NCBI GenBank assembly: GCA_036227345.1
Contig: CP109468.1
Location: 620,001-684,000, forward strand
Reading direction: 5' to 3'
Length of the DNA stretch: 64,000 nt
Origin: Streptomyces sp. NBC_01463
GTDB lineage: Bacteria; Actinomycetota; Actinomycetes; Streptomycetales; Streptomycetaceae
Position numbers and translations under genes: made by a program. The notes beneath the pieces are model-generated. The model saw nothing but the letters and a program-made list of their open reading frames with translations. It ran no database searches and was not told where the DNA came from. This document shows, one piece after another, positions 16,629 through 25,893 of this stretch (position 1 is the first letter of the stretch; each line of letters begins with the position of its first letter).

Positions 16629-16659
16629 GCGGGCCCGTCGCCATGTGCGGCGGGCCCGC
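16629..16659 (+). terminator. hairpin terminator after the GH109 operon
   Basis: GCGGGCCCG (16629-16637) pairs perfectly with CGGGCCCGC (16651-16659). The stem can extend three more pairs inward with one G-U, and CCCCTTTTCC follows. Confidence 0.65.
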
Positions 16660-16686
16660 TCCCCTTTTCCGCCCGCCGTGTTGGTC

Positions 16687-16692
16687 TAGGCT
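16687..16692 (+). promoter_or_regulatory. candidate -10 element upstream of P450
   Basis: TAGGCT matches the streptomycete -10 consensus. The transcript would start near 16698, leaving about 100 nt before the P450 TTG. That leader carries AGGGGAG and a GTG (16724) that opens a 67-codon frame overlapping the P450. Confidence 0.4.
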
Positions 16693-16796
16693 CTTCATGC
16701 GCCCTGTTACGAAGGGGAGTTCGGTGCACCCCCCGGACGAAGGGGGCTTCCCCTCGTGGCTCCGCGATCATCCGACCGAGCAGCTGGAGAGCCCTG

Positions 16797-18041
16797 TTGA
16801 ACACGTCACCGGTGAACGCCGCGGCGCTCCCGCCGCACCGTCTCGACCCCGCGGGCGGCTGCCCGCACGCGGCCAATGCCCGGCTGCTCGCACAGGGAGC
16901 CGTCACACCGGTGGTCCTGCCCGGTGAGGTGGAGGGCATGGCGGTCCTGGGACACGACGCGCTCAAGGAGTTCCTCGCGCACCCGGACGTCGCGAAGAAC
17001 GCGCGGCACTTCGCGACGCTCCAGGACGGGCTGATCGCCGACGGCTGGCCGCTGAAGACGTTCGCCACGGTGCAGGGGATGACCACGGCGGACGGGGCCG
17101 ACCACCGGCGGCTGCGGTCCCTCATGAGCAAGGCGTTCACCGCGCGGCGCGTGGAGGAACTGCAGCCGCGCATCGAGGCGTTGACGGCATCGCTCCTCGA
17201 CGGTCTCGAAGGCGCGGCCGTGGACGGTGTCGTCGATCTGCGGGCGCGCTTCGCGCTGCCGCTGCCGATGGGCGTCATCTGCGAACTGCTGGGCGTGGAC
17301 GCCGGCCACCACGACCGGCTGCACCGGCTGTCCAACCTCATCGTCTCCACCGACATCGGCCCCGCCGAGGCGATGGCCGCCAACCGGGAGATGGTGGAGG
17401 TGCTGAGCGCGGTCGCCGCCGACCGGGCGGAGAGTCCCGGGGACGATCTCACCAGCGCGCTGATCGCCGCCCGCGAGGAGGACGGCGACCGGCTCGGCCC
17501 GCACGAGCTGATCGGCACGCTGATGCTCACGATCATCGCCGGGCACGAGACGACGCTCAACCTGATCAGTAACGCCGTCCGCGCCCTGTGCACGCACCGG
17601 GACCAGCTCGCCCTGGTCCGGTCGGGCCGGGCGAGCTGGGCGGACGTGGTCGAGGAGACGCTGCGCTGGGACAGCCCGGTCAGCTACTTCCCGTTCCGCT
17701 ATCCCACCCGTGACCTGACGCTGGCCGGCACGTTGATCCCCAAGGGGACGCCGGTGCTCGCGGGCTACTCCGCGGCGGGACGCGACACGAAGGCCCACGG
17801 GGCGGGCGCCGATCGCTTCGATGTCACCCGCGAGGGCGGGACCCGGCACCTCTCCCTGGGGCACGGCGCCCACTACTGCATGGGTGCGCCGCTGGCCCGG
17901 ATGGAGGCGACCATCGCGCTCGACCAGTTGTTCGCGCGCTTCCCCGGCCTCGATCTCGCCGTGCCCGAGGACGAACTGCCGCGCCATGCCTCGTTCGTGG
18001 GCAACGGCGTGGCGAGGCTGCCGGTGCGGCTGCGGGGCTGA
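16797..18041 (+). CDS. cytochrome P450
   Basis: A complete class I bacterial P450 of 414 residues. The I-helix motif AGHETT begins at 248, and ExxR is E287-TLR290. The heme-binding loop is LGHGAHYCMGAPLARME with Cys361 as the iron ligand. The start is TTG 16797, preceded by GGAGAG about seven bases away. No ferredoxin or reductase gene is adjacent, so redox partners must come from elsewhere. AGHETTLNLI, SYFPFRYPTRDLTLAG and HLSLGHGAHYCMG fit CYP105/107-like soluble enzymes. The substrate is not predictable from sequence. It is convergent with gap, separated by a hairpin. Confidence 0.92.
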   Translation: MNTSPVNAAALPPHRLDPAGGCPHAANARLLAQGAVTPVVLPGEVEGMAVLGHDALKEFLAHPDVAKNARHFATLQDGLIADGWPLKTFATVQGMTTADGADHRRLRSLMSKAFTARRVEELQPRIEALTASLLDGLEGAAVDGVVDLRARFALPLPMGVICELLGVDAGHHDRLHRLSNLIVSTDIGPAEAMAANREMVEVLSAVAADRAESPGDDLTSALIAAREEDGDRLGPHELIGTLMLTIIAGHETTLNLISNAVRALCTHRDQLALVRSGRASWADVVEETLRWDSPVSYFPFRYPTRDLTLAGTLIPKGTPVLAGYSAAGRDTKAHGAGADRFDVTREGGTRHLSLGHGAHYCMGAPLARMEATIALDQLFARFPGLDLAVPEDELPRHASFVGNGVARLPVRLRG

Positions 18042-18048
18042 GACCGCG

Positions 18049-18077
18049 GTTCCGGGACGGCGCCGCCGCCCCGGAAC
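18049..18077. terminator. bidirectional terminator between P450 and gap
   Basis: GTTCCGGG (18049-18056) and CCCGGAAC (18070-18077) form an 8-bp perfect stem with a 13-nt loop, between convergent genes. Confidence 0.55.
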
Positions 18078-18137
18078 GAGGCCCCGCTTCCGTGTGCGGG
18101 ACCTCGGGGACGGCAGGACGCGGGGCCTGGGGAGCGG

Positions 18138-19136
18138 TCAGCCGCGGGCGAGGAGTTCGAGCGTGTCGATGACACGGTTCGAGAAGCCCCACTCGTTGTC
18201 GTACCAGGCGACGACCTTGATGTGGCGGCCGTCGACACGGGTGAGGGCCGAGTCGAAGATCGACGAGGCCGGGTTGCCCGTGATGTCGGACGAGACGAGC
18301 GCGTCCTCGGAGTACTCCAGGACGCCGGCGAGCGGTCCGTCCGCGGCGGCGCGGTAGGCGGCCAGCACCTCGTCGCGCGTCACGTCGCGGGCGACCGTCG
18401 TGTTGAGCTCGACGATCGATCCCACCGGCACGGGTACGCGGATCGAGTCGCCCGACAGCTTGCCTTCGAGGTTCGGCAGGACCAGGCCGATCGCCTTGGC
18501 GGCGCCGGTCGTGGTCGGCACGATGTTGACGGCGGCGGCGCGGGCGCGGCGGGGGTCGCGGTGCGGGCCGTCCTGCAGGTTCTGCTCCTGCGTGTAGGCG
18601 TGCACCGTCGTCATGAAGCCGTGCTCGATGCCGGCGAGGCGGTCGAGCACCGAGGCCAGCGGCGCGAGCGCGTTGGTCGTGCACGAGGCGTTCGAGACGA
18701 TCGTGTGCAGGGCCGGGTCGTAGGCGTCGGTGTTCACGCCGTAGGCGAGGGTGACGTCGGCGCCGTCGGACGGCGCGCTGACCAGTACCTTCTTCGCGCC
18801 GGCGTCGAGGTGGGCGCGGGCGGCCTTGGCCGAGGTGAAGCGGCCGGTCGCCTCGAGCACGATGTCCACGTCGAGAGCGGCCCACGGCAGCTGTGCCGGC
18901 TCGCGCTCGGCGACGACCTTGATGCGGTGGCCGTCGACGACGAGCACGTCCCCGTCGAGCGTCACCGGGCGGCCCAGCCGGCCCGACGTCGAGTCGTAGG
19001 CCAGCAGCCGCGCCAGGGTGGCGGGCTCGGTGAGGTCGTTGACGGCGACGATCTGCAGGTCGCTGTCACGCTCCAGCAGGGCGCGCAGCACGTTGCGTCC
19101 GATGCGGCCGAATCCATTGATGGCGATGCGAGTCAT
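18138..19136 (-). CDS. gap: type I glyceraldehyde-3-phosphate dehydrogenase
   Basis: 332 residues, a full-length GAPDH that converts glyceraldehyde 3-phosphate to 1,3-bisphosphoglycerate with NAD(P). The NAD-binding INGFGRIGRNVLRALL starts at residue 6. Catalytic Cys152 is in SNASCTTN and His179 in TTVHAYT; the C-terminus has WYDNEWGFSNR. The ATG at 19136 lacks a strong Shine-Dalgarno. It follows the GlxA-type regulator by 121 bp on the same strand. Other glycolytic genes (pgk, tpi) are absent, so this may be a second, regulated gap copy rather than the housekeeping one (inference). Confidence 0.93.
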   Translation of the reverse strand: MTRIAINGFGRIGRNVLRALLERDSDLQIVAVNDLTEPATLARLLAYDSTSGRLGRPVTLDGDVLVVDGHRIKVVAEREPAQLPWAALDVDIVLEATGRFTSAKAARAHLDAGAKKVLVSAPSDGADVTLAYGVNTDAYDPALHTIVSNASCTTNALAPLASVLDRLAGIEHGFMTTVHAYTQEQNLQDGPHRDPRRARAAAVNIVPTTTGAAKAIGLVLPNLEGKLSGDSIRVPVPVGSIVELNTTVARDVTRDEVLAAYRAAADGPLAGVLEYSEDALVSSDITGNPASSIFDSALTRVDGRHIKVVAWYDNEWGFSNRVIDTLELLARG

Positions 19137-19257
19137 GAGTGAGTGTCCCTTCGTCTCGTCACCCAGGTTCGCTCGTCGTACCGCTCCCCGGCAGCGGCGA
19201 GAGCGCCACGGTTCGAAAGGATCGCGCCACCGTGCGCGCCACTGGTCGCGCCGCCCG

Positions 19258-20214
19258 CTACTCGCCGCTGGCGAACGTGCGCCGGTACTCGCTCGGGGTG
19301 GTGCCGAGGATGCGCTGGAAGTGGAGCCGCAGATTCGTCCCGGTGCCCAGTCCGGTCTCGGCGGCGATCTGCTCGATGCTGTGTTCCGACCGTTCGAGCA
19401 GCTCACGGGCCATGTCGACACGGGCCCGCATGACCCACTGCATCGGGGTGTAGCCGGTGTCCTCGACGAAGCGCCGGGAGAGCGTGCGCGGTGAGACCGC
19501 CGCATGCCGGGCGAGGGCCTCCAGGGTGAGGGGGGCGCCGAGCCGGTGCAGCGCCCATTCGCGGGTGGCGGCGAAGCGCTCGCCGAGCGGCTCGGGCACG
19601 CTGCGCGGGACGTACTGCGCCTGTCCGCCGCTGCGGTACGGCGCTGCCACCAGCCGCCGGGCCGCGTGGTTGGAGGCGGCCACGCCGAGGTCCTTGCGCA
19701 GGATGTGGAGGCACAGGTCGATCCCGGAGGCGGCGCCGGCCGACGTCAGGACGCTGCCCTCGTCGACGAACAGCACGTTCTCGTCGACCCTGACGAGTGG
19801 GTGCTTGGCGGCCAGCGCCCCCGTGTAGTGCCAGTGCGTCGTGGCCCGTCTGCCGTCGAGCAGACCGGTGGCGGCCAGGGCGAAGGCGCCCGTCGAGATG
19901 GCGGCGAGCCGCGCGCCCCGGTCGTGGGCGGCGACGAGCGCCTCGACGACGGGCCGCGGCGGGTCGTCACGGTCCGGGAACCGGTAGCCGGGGATGAACA
20001 CGATATCGGCCCACTCCAGCGCGTCCAGCCCGTCGGCGACGTGGTACGAGAGGCCGTCGCCACCGGTCACCAGGCCGGGCGCCGCTCCGCACACCCGCAC
20101 CTCGTACGGCATGCTCGCGCGCGTCGTGAACACCTGGGCGGGAATCCCGACATCGAGCGGTTTCGCGCCTTCGAGGACGAGGACGGCGGTGCGGTGGAGG
20201 CGGGAGGCGGGCAC
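19258..20214 (-). CDS. GlxA-family AraC-type transcriptional regulator (DJ-1/PfpI + HTH)
   Basis: 318 residues. Residues 1-180 are DJ-1/PfpI-like (LHRTAVLVLEGAKPLDVGIP, DIVFIPGYRFPD, AISTGAFALAATGLLDGRR, TTHWHYTGALAAKHP) with Ser/Thr in place of the catalytic Cys, as usual for regulators. The C-terminal AraC domain has two helix-turn-helices (LEALARHAAVSPRTLSRRF; IEQIAAETGLGTGTNLRLHF). The GTG start at 20214 has no Shine-Dalgarno, but TACCCT lies seven bases upstream, consistent with a leaderless transcript. The ligand is unknown. It may control the downstream gap gene. Confidence 0.88.
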   Translation of the reverse strand: MPASRLHRTAVLVLEGAKPLDVGIPAQVFTTRASMPYEVRVCGAAPGLVTGGDGLSYHVADGLDALEWADIVFIPGYRFPDRDDPPRPVVEALVAAHDRGARLAAISTGAFALAATGLLDGRRATTHWHYTGALAAKHPLVRVDENVLFVDEGSVLTSAGAASGIDLCLHILRKDLGVAASNHAARRLVAAPYRSGGQAQYVPRSVPEPLGERFAATREWALHRLGAPLTLEALARHAAVSPRTLSRRFVEDTGYTPMQWVMRARVDMARELLERSEHSIEQIAAETGLGTGTNLRLHFQRILGTTPSEYRRTFASGE

Positions 20215-20238
20215 GGTGATCAGGGTACGAGGAGTGCC

Positions 20239-20272
20239 GCCGCCCCGGCGAACGAGCCGGGCCCGGGGCGGC
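20239..20272 (-). terminator. hairpin downstream of pepP
   Basis: GCCGCCCCGG (20239-20248) and CCGGGGCGGC (20263-20272) form a perfect 10-bp stem with a 14-nt loop, just after the aminopeptidase stop and before the GlxA-type start. Confidence 0.55.
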
Positions 20273-20291
20273 CGCGTGTGCTCCCCCGTCC

Positions 20292-21704
20292 TCAGCCCGC
20301 GACGCGGGCCATCCACGCCTCGACGTCGTCCGCCGAGCGGGGCAGGCCGGCCGACAGGTTCTCGTGGCCCCCGGCGGTCACGAGCAGGTCGTCCTCGATC
20401 CGGACGCCGATGCCGCGCCACTCCTCGGGCACGGTGAGGTCGTCGGGCTGGAAGTAGAGACCGGGTTCGACGGTGAGCACCATGCCGGGCTCCAGCACGC
20501 CGCCGACGTACTCCTCGTGCCGGGCCTGCGCGCAGTCGTGGACGTCCAGGCCGAGCATGTGACCGGTGCCCGCCATGGTGAAGCGGCGCTGGAGCCCGAG
20601 CTCGTAGGCGCGCTCTGCCGGGCCCTCGATGAAGCCCCATTCGACCAGCCGGACGGCCAGGTGGCGCTGGGCCGCCTCGTGGAAGTCGCGGTACGCGGCG
20701 CCCGGCTTGACGGCCGCCATGCCGGCTTCCTGCGCCTCGTACACGGCGTCGTAGACCTTGCGCTGCAGCGGCGTGAAGGTGCCGCTGATCGGCAGGGTGC
20801 GGGTGACGTCGGCGGTGTAGAGGGTGTGCGTCTCCACACCCGCGTCGAACAGGAGGAGCTCGCCCGGGCGCACCGGGCCGTCGTTGTCCGTCCAGTGCAT
20901 GATCGTGGCGTGGTCACCGGCGGCGCAGATGGTTCCGTAGCCGACGGAGTTGCCCTCCAGGCGTGCGCGGCGCAGGAACGTGCCCTCGATCCACCGCTCG
21001 GACGAGGCGACCGCGCCGGACAGCTCGCCGACCGCATCGGTGAATCCGCGCACGGTGGAGTCCACCGCCTTGCGGAGCTCGCCGATCTCCCACTCGTCCT
21101 TGATCAGGCGCAGGTCGCCGAGCGCCTCTTCGAGGTCCGCGTCGCGCCCCTCGTCGGTGCTGAGTGCGTCCTCCAGGGACGGGTCGATACCGCGCACGAT
21201 CCGGGTCGGTGCGCCGGAGGCGGCCGCCAGGTCGCGCGCCGCCGTGCGGACGTCGCGGCAGGGCAGGCCGAGGACGCGCTCGGACTCGGCGAGGGAGCGG
21301 CGCCGGCCCATCCACAGCTCCGCCGTGGGACCGGTCCAGAACTCGTCGTTGTCCCGGCTGTCCCGCGGCAGCTGGTAGCAGTAGGCGTCGTGGCCGCCCT
21401 CCGCGCGCGGTTCGAGGACGAGGGCACCGTCCCGGGCCTGGTCGCCCGTCATGTGGACGTAGCCCGAGTACGGGCGGAACGGGTAGGTGTCGTCGTTCGA
21501 CCGGACCTTGAGACCGCCGGAGGGGATCACGAGGCGTTCGCCGGGGAAGCGCGCGGAGAGGGCGGCGCGGCGGCCGGCCGCGTACGGGGCCTGCTCGCCG
21601 GGCGGCAGGTCGTGCTGCTCGGTGTCAGCCCAGCCGGTCCGCATGAGGGCGGAGAGTTCCTCGGAGATCCCTGAGTAGAGACCGTTCTTTCGGCCCTTCG
21701 CCAC
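20292..21704 (-). CDS. pepP: Xaa-Pro aminopeptidase (M24B family)
   Basis: 470 residues from GTG 21704, with AAGGAG six bases upstream; the longer reading to 21926 is rejected. The N-terminal aminopeptidase P domain (ALSARFPGERLVIPSGGLKV) precedes a pita-bread metallopeptidase domain. LLLFDAGVETHTLYTADVTR supplies two metal-ligand aspartates, TMAGTGHMLGLDVHD the histidine, and LTVEPGLYF plus GIGVRIEDD the glutamates. It removes N-terminal residues preceding proline, in the cytoplasm, with two Mn ions. Streptomycetes often have two copies. Its promoter region is shared with the divergent TrmB/LuxR-type gene. Confidence 0.93.
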   Translation of the reverse strand: MAKGRKNGLYSGISEELSALMRTGWADTEQHDLPPGEQAPYAAGRRAALSARFPGERLVIPSGGLKVRSNDDTYPFRPYSGYVHMTGDQARDGALVLEPRAEGGHDAYCYQLPRDSRDNDEFWTGPTAELWMGRRRSLAESERVLGLPCRDVRTAARDLAAASGAPTRIVRGIDPSLEDALSTDEGRDADLEEALGDLRLIKDEWEIGELRKAVDSTVRGFTDAVGELSGAVASSERWIEGTFLRRARLEGNSVGYGTICAAGDHATIMHWTDNDGPVRPGELLLFDAGVETHTLYTADVTRTLPISGTFTPLQRKVYDAVYEAQEAGMAAVKPGAAYRDFHEAAQRHLAVRLVEWGFIEGPAERAYELGLQRRFTMAGTGHMLGLDVHDCAQARHEEYVGGVLEPGMVLTVEPGLYFQPDDLTVPEEWRGIGVRIEDDLLVTAGGHENLSAGLPRSADDVEAWMARVAG

Positions 21705-21882
21705 GTCGTGCTCCTTCTTCGGGATGGGTTCATGGGGGCGAGGGCAACCGGGGAAGGCCCCGTCCGGCCCTCGCTGCCGGCGGTTCACGGAAGGTATCCC
21801 GGCGCACACGCGCGTGGCGCCCGGAACCGCCACTGGCACAGATCGGCCACGAGCCGGGCGGAAACCGTCGATAATGCCGGGT

Positions 21883-22866
21883 ATGACGAACGCGAGACTC
21901 GATGAGGCGCTGCGGCTGCTGGGCATCGGTCCGGAGGCGCGCCGGGTCTATCTGGCACTGCTGGAGCTGGCCCCCGCCCCGCTTGCCGCGATCGGCTCCG
22001 CGTCCGGTCTGGGGCGTGCGGAACTCGCGACGGCGTACGCGTCGCTGGTCGACGCGGGTCTGGCCAGTGCCGCCGGGGAGGGCGAGGACGTGGTGGCCCC
22101 GGTTCCGCCCGCCGCGGGCCTGGAGATCCTGGCCCGGCACCGGGCGGCCGAGGTCGAGGAGTCGCGCCTGGCGGTCGGGGGCGCGTTCGAGTCGTTCCGG
22201 CGGCAGCGGCTGGCCGCGTACAACGACCATCTCGTCGAGGTCGTCACGGGGGACGCCGTCGGCCCCAGGACCCGTCAGGCGTGGGCGAGTGCCCGGGCGC
22301 AGATCCGGCAGTTCGAGTCGCCTCCGTACATCCCGCTGCCCGGGGCGACGGACGACGCGCTGGCCACGCTCGCCCGCGGAGTGACCCAGCGGGTCGTGTA
22401 CTCGCGGGAGTCGCTGGAGCATCCGGGCCATCTCAAGGACGTCATCGAACCGTGCATCAAGGCCGGCGAGCAGGCGAGGGTCCTGCCATCGGTGCCGGTC
22501 AAGCTCCTGATCATCGACGACGCCTACGCCCTCGTGTCGTTGTCGATCAGGGAGGCCGACGTGCACAACACGACGCTGGTCGTGCAGCCGTGCGGGCTGC
22601 TCTCCGCCCTGGTGGCCCTGTTCGAGCAGTCCTGGCAGAACGCCCTGCCGTTCCACGGCCACGCGACCCGGCCGGGCGGTCTGCCACCCGCGGACCGCCG
22701 GCTGCTGTGGCTCCTGGCGGGCGGCGCGAGCGACGACGTGATCGCCCGCGAGATGGGGATCAGCCGCCGCACTCTGTTCCGCCGGCTGGCGGTCCTGATG
22801 GCCCGGCTCGGTGCCGCGAACCGCTTCCAGATGGCGCTGCAGGCACAGCGCGCCGGGTGGCTGTGA
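21883..22866 (+). CDS. TrmB-like/LuxR-type transcriptional regulator
   Basis: 327 residues (328 codons), no signal peptide. The N-terminal 60 residues resemble a TrmB winged helix (RRVYLALLELAPAPLAAIGS, ASLVDAGLA). The middle is an uncharacterised sensor region, and the C-terminus is a LuxR-type helix-turn-helix (DRRLLWLLAGGASDDVIARE, ISRRTLFRRLAVLMARL). Such proteins are frequent in Streptomyces and largely unassigned. The ATG at 21883 has no Shine-Dalgarno; GATAAT lies seven bases upstream, so it may be leaderless. An ATG at 21874 is an alternative. It is divergent from pepP and convergent with the ABC exporter. Confidence 0.8.
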   Translation: MTNARLDEALRLLGIGPEARRVYLALLELAPAPLAAIGSASGLGRAELATAYASLVDAGLASAAGEGEDVVAPVPPAAGLEILARHRAAEVEESRLAVGGAFESFRRQRLAAYNDHLVEVVTGDAVGPRTRQAWASARAQIRQFESPPYIPLPGATDDALATLARGVTQRVVYSRESLEHPGHLKDVIEPCIKAGEQARVLPSVPVKLLIIDDAYALVSLSIREADVHNTTLVVQPCGLLSALVALFEQSWQNALPFHGHATRPGGLPPADRRLLWLLAGGASDDVIAREMGISRRTLFRRLAVLMARLGAANRFQMALQAQRAGWL

Positions 22867-22880
22867 CCCGCGGCGGCCGG

Positions 22881-22908
22881 GGCCGGACTCCCCCTCCCGG
22901 GTCCGGCC
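22881..22908. terminator. bidirectional terminator between regulator and ABC exporter
   Basis: GGCCGGAC (22881-22888) pairs with GTCCGGCC (22901-22908) around a 12-nt loop, between two convergent stops. Confidence 0.6.
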
Positions 22909-22922
22909 GCGTCCGCGCGGTC

Positions 22923-24743
22923 TCAGCGCAGGTCGGCCCGCTGCGGCTGCGGGGTGGGGGCGTCGAGGAAGCCGCCCGACTGGTGCTGCCACAGCTTCGC
23001 GTAGGCGCCGTGAGACGCGAGCAGTTCGTGGTGCGTGCCCTGCTCGATGATCCGGCCGCGGTCCAGGACCACGAGCCGGTCCATGGTGGCGACCGTGCTC
23101 AGCCGGTGCGCCACCACGAGCGCCGTCCGCCCCTCCATGAGCCGCCACAGCGCCTCCTGGACGAGGATCTCGCTCTCCGAGTCCAGGGCGCTCGTCGCCT
23201 CGTCGAGGAGCAGGATCGGCGCGTCGCGCAGGATCGCCCGGGCGAGGGCGACCCGCTGGCGCTGTCCGCCGGACAGCTTCACCCCGCGCTCCCCCACCAT
23301 CGTGTCGAAGCCCTCGGGCAGCGCGTCGGCGAACTCCGTGACGTGCGCGGCCTTGGCCGCGCGGCGGATGTCGGCGTCGGTGGCGTCGGGCCGGGCGAAG
23401 GCGATGTTGTCCCGCAGGGTGCGGTGGAACATCGCCGGGTCCTGCGGCACGTACGCGATCATGCCGCGCACGTCGGCCTGGCGCAGTCTGCTGATGTCCT
23501 GGCCCCCGATGAGGATGCGGCCACCGTCGATGTCCGTCATCCGCAGCAGCAGCCGGCTGAGTGTCGTCTTGCCGCCGCCGGACCGGCCGACCAGGCCGAT
23601 CTTCGTACCGCTGGGCACGGAGAGGTCGAGGGACTCGAAGAGGGGCTGCGCACCGGCGTGGGCGAACGTCACCTGCTCGAAGCGGACGTCGGCGGCCCGG
23701 GTCAGCAGGGGTTCCGGCGACTCGGGGTCGCGCAGGGCCGGCGGTGTCCGCAGCAGTTCGGTGAACTGGGCGGCCTCCGTCATGGAGCTCTCCAGCCGGC
23801 GGTAGATCTGGTTGAACTCGAACATGATCCGGGTCGCGTTCGAGTAGTACATGAAGGCGACGACCACCGCCTCCACACCGTTGCCGCCGCCGCCCAGGGC
23901 GACGGCGAGCAGCAGGCCCAAGGCGTTGGTCAGTACGGACATCGGCGCGACCAGCGTGTCGATGCGGAGGTTGCCGTAGTCCCAGGAACGCAGGGTGAGA
24001 CGCCGCGACTCCGCCACGCGGGACCGGTGTTCGGCGGCCTCGCGCTTCTCGGCGGCGAACGCCCGGACCGTGTCCATGTTCATCAGGCTGTCGGCCACGT
24101 GGCCGGACACCCGGGCGATGGCCGCCTCACGCCGGCCCACGAGGACCTGACGGCGGCGGATGAGGGGGGCGACGCCCAGCCCCGTCACCGCGATCATCGC
24201 CAGCAGTCCGACGACGAGGAGCGGTTCGTAGCGCCAGAGCACCACCGATCCGAACGCCAGTGGCACGAAGCTGCCCACGACGGAGAACGTCAGCGTGTCG
24301 ACGAAGTCCTCGAAGCGGGAGGCGAAGCTCAGGACCCGCTTGGTGAGCGATCCGGCGAAGTTGTCGTGGAAGAACGAGGAGTCCTTGGCGTACAGCTCGT
24401 CCATGCCCGTCACGTACAGGTGCTCGATGGAGTGGGCGGCGAGGCGGTTCAGGAAGTGCAGGCCGACGCGCCAGAACGCCTCGGCGAGGAGGAGCACGCC
24501 CGCGAAGCCGAGGACGTAGGGGAGCATCGATGCGATCGAGGTGTCGTGGTCGCCGGCGATGTGCCCGACGAGTTTCGCGACGACGAGCGGCGCGGCGTAG
24601 TTGATGCCGATGTTGCCCAGTGCGGGCAGCAGCATCGCGGGGAGCGTCACCCGTTTTCGGCGGGCCAGCTCCCGTCCGTAGTACCGGAGGGCGAGGAGCA
24701 CGGAGCCCCTGCCCGGAGCTTCGTGCGATTGAGGCGATCCCAT
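22923..24743 (-). CDS. ABC exporter, fused permease and ATP-binding protein
   Basis: 606 residues from ATG 24743. The N-terminal half holds the six-helix ABC type 1 transmembrane domain (AMLLPALGNIGINYAAPLVV, MLPYVLGFAGVLLLAEAF, VVGSFVPLAFGSVVLW). The C-terminal half is an ATPase with Walker A GRSGGGKTT, Q-loop YVPQDPAMFHRT, signature LSGGQRQR, Walker B ILLLDEATSALD and H-loop VVAHRLST. It works as a homodimer unless it pairs with another half-transporter; none is adjacent. The substrate could be a drug, lipid or peptide. No regulator is obviously linked except the convergent TrmB/LuxR-type gene. Confidence 0.9.
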   Translation of the reverse strand: MGSPQSHEAPGRGSVLLALRYYGRELARRKRVTLPAMLLPALGNIGINYAAPLVVAKLVGHIAGDHDTSIASMLPYVLGFAGVLLLAEAFWRVGLHFLNRLAAHSIEHLYVTGMDELYAKDSSFFHDNFAGSLTKRVLSFASRFEDFVDTLTFSVVGSFVPLAFGSVVLWRYEPLLVVGLLAMIAVTGLGVAPLIRRRQVLVGRREAAIARVSGHVADSLMNMDTVRAFAAEKREAAEHRSRVAESRRLTLRSWDYGNLRIDTLVAPMSVLTNALGLLLAVALGGGGNGVEAVVVAFMYYSNATRIMFEFNQIYRRLESSMTEAAQFTELLRTPPALRDPESPEPLLTRAADVRFEQVTFAHAGAQPLFESLDLSVPSGTKIGLVGRSGGGKTTLSRLLLRMTDIDGGRILIGGQDISRLRQADVRGMIAYVPQDPAMFHRTLRDNIAFARPDATDADIRRAAKAAHVTEFADALPEGFDTMVGERGVKLSGGQRQRVALARAILRDAPILLLDEATSALDSESEILVQEALWRLMEGRTALVVAHRLSTVATMDRLVVLDRGRIIEQGTHHELLASHGAYAKLWQHQSGGFLDAPTPQPQRADLR

Positions 24744-25032
24744 ATCAACCCTGTGTGGTTGTGCGGCTGCGGGGTGAGCTGCCGGACTCACCGGGCGCGC
24801 GGAGGTTCGGTTCGGTCGACTGCCTCGCCCGGCGGTCCCGCGGCACACGGCGCGCGCGATGTGAGAGCCCCGGCGCGGCTCGCGGCGGTGCGTCGGTGGG
24901 GGTATGAGGAGGGTCGGGCGAGGTGCCAGTCTCCCGCCCGGCCGCGCGCCGGGTCCACGCGTTTTTCTCGGCCTGACGGCATGTGACTTTTCGGCCAGGG
25001 ACCGGGCTCCGGGCTGCGCCCCCGGCCTGCGG
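24744..25032. other. intergenic region, no gene seen
   Basis: 289 bp between same-strand genes with no convincing frame. CCCGGC/GCCGGG (24937-24942, 24948-24953) forms a small hairpin with TTTTT close by on the plus strand. GGCCTG/CAGGCC (25024-25029, 25034-25039) forms a hairpin across the end of the next gene. The promoter of the ABC exporter must lie at its left end. Confidence 0.4.
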
Positions 25033-25893
25033 TCAGGCCCGCCCTACCGTGCCGGCCTGCTCCGATGCCTCGCGCCGCCGCCGCTGTTCGGCGACGTCCG
25101 CCACCGGTGAGGCGAGCAGCAGGGTGCGGGTGTAGGGGTGGTCGGGCTCGGAGGTGATCTTCGCCGCGTCGCCGGTCTCGACGATCTCGCCCCGGTGGAT
25201 CACCGCCACCCGGTGGCTCATGAAGCGGACCACGGACAGGTCATGGGAGACGAACAGATAGGCGACGCCGGTCTCCTGCTGGATCTCCAGGAGGAGGTCG
25301 AGCACCGTGCGCTGGGTGGTGAGGTCGAGTGCGGACACGGGTTCGTCGCAGATGACCAGGCGGGGGCGCAGGGCCAGCGCGCGGGCGATGGCGACGCGTT
25401 GGCGCTGGCCGCCGGAGAACTCCCTGGGCAGGCGGCCCGCCGCGTCGGAGGGGAGGTGGACCCGGTCCAGCAGGTCACCGATCCTCGTCCGGGCCTCGCG
25501 GGTGCCGGCGCCCTGGCCGATGAGGGGTTCGGCGAGGGTGTCGCCGATGGTGCGGGCGGGGTTCAGTGAGGTGTAGGGGTCCTGGAAGATGACCTGGAGG
25601 TCGCGGCTGAGGGCGCGGCGGCGGCGTGCGCCGGCCCGTTCGATGCGTTCGCCGTCGAAGGTGACCGAGCCCGAACGTACGGGGGCGAGGCCGAGGACGG
25701 CCCGGCCGATGGTGGACTTGCCGGAGCCGGACTCGCCGACCAGGCCGAGGGTCTCGCCCGGCCGGATGGTGAGGCCGACGCCCTTGAGCACGTCGGTGTC
25801 CGGGGTGCGCCATCCCTTGCCGGGGAAGGAGACCCGCAGGTCCCGCACGTCGAGCAGGGCGTCCGGCCGGCCCGCGGTCTCGTGGCTGCTCAT
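25033..25893 (-). CDS. peptide/nickel-type ABC transporter ATP-binding protein (DppF/OppF-like)
   Basis: 286 residues. Walker [11 protein letters not shown]-loop [16 protein letters not shown], signature [15 protein letters not shown], Walker [13 protein letters not shown] and switch VSHDLSVV are all intact. The ending [14 protein letters not shown] is typical of Dpp/Opp ATPases, so it is the F-type subunit of a dipeptide/oligopeptide/nickel importer. The ATG overlaps the TGA of an upstream partner (ATGA), but that partner is only a C-terminal stub and no permease or binding-protein gene is present. The transporter is therefore broken here and this ATPase is probably an orphan. Confidence 0.9.
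   Translation of the reverse strand: MSSHETAGRPDALLDVRDLRVSFPGKGWRTPDTDVLKGVGLTIRPGETLGLVGESGSGKSTIGRAVLGLAPVRSGSVTFDGERIERAGARRRRALSRDLQVIFQDPYTSLNPARTIGDTLAEPLIGQGAGTREARTRIGDLLDRVHLPSDAAGRLPREFSGGQRQRVAIARALALRPRLVICDEPVSALDLTTQRTVLDLLLEIQQETGVAYLFVSHDLSVVRFMSHRVAVIHRGEIVETGDAAKITSEPDHPYTRTLLLASPVADVAEQRRRREASEQAGTVGRA

Noticed and set aside
24937..24965. Rho-independent terminator for the ABC exporter
   Set aside because: It lies upstream of the exporter start, and its T-run is on the plus strand where no gene ends nearby.
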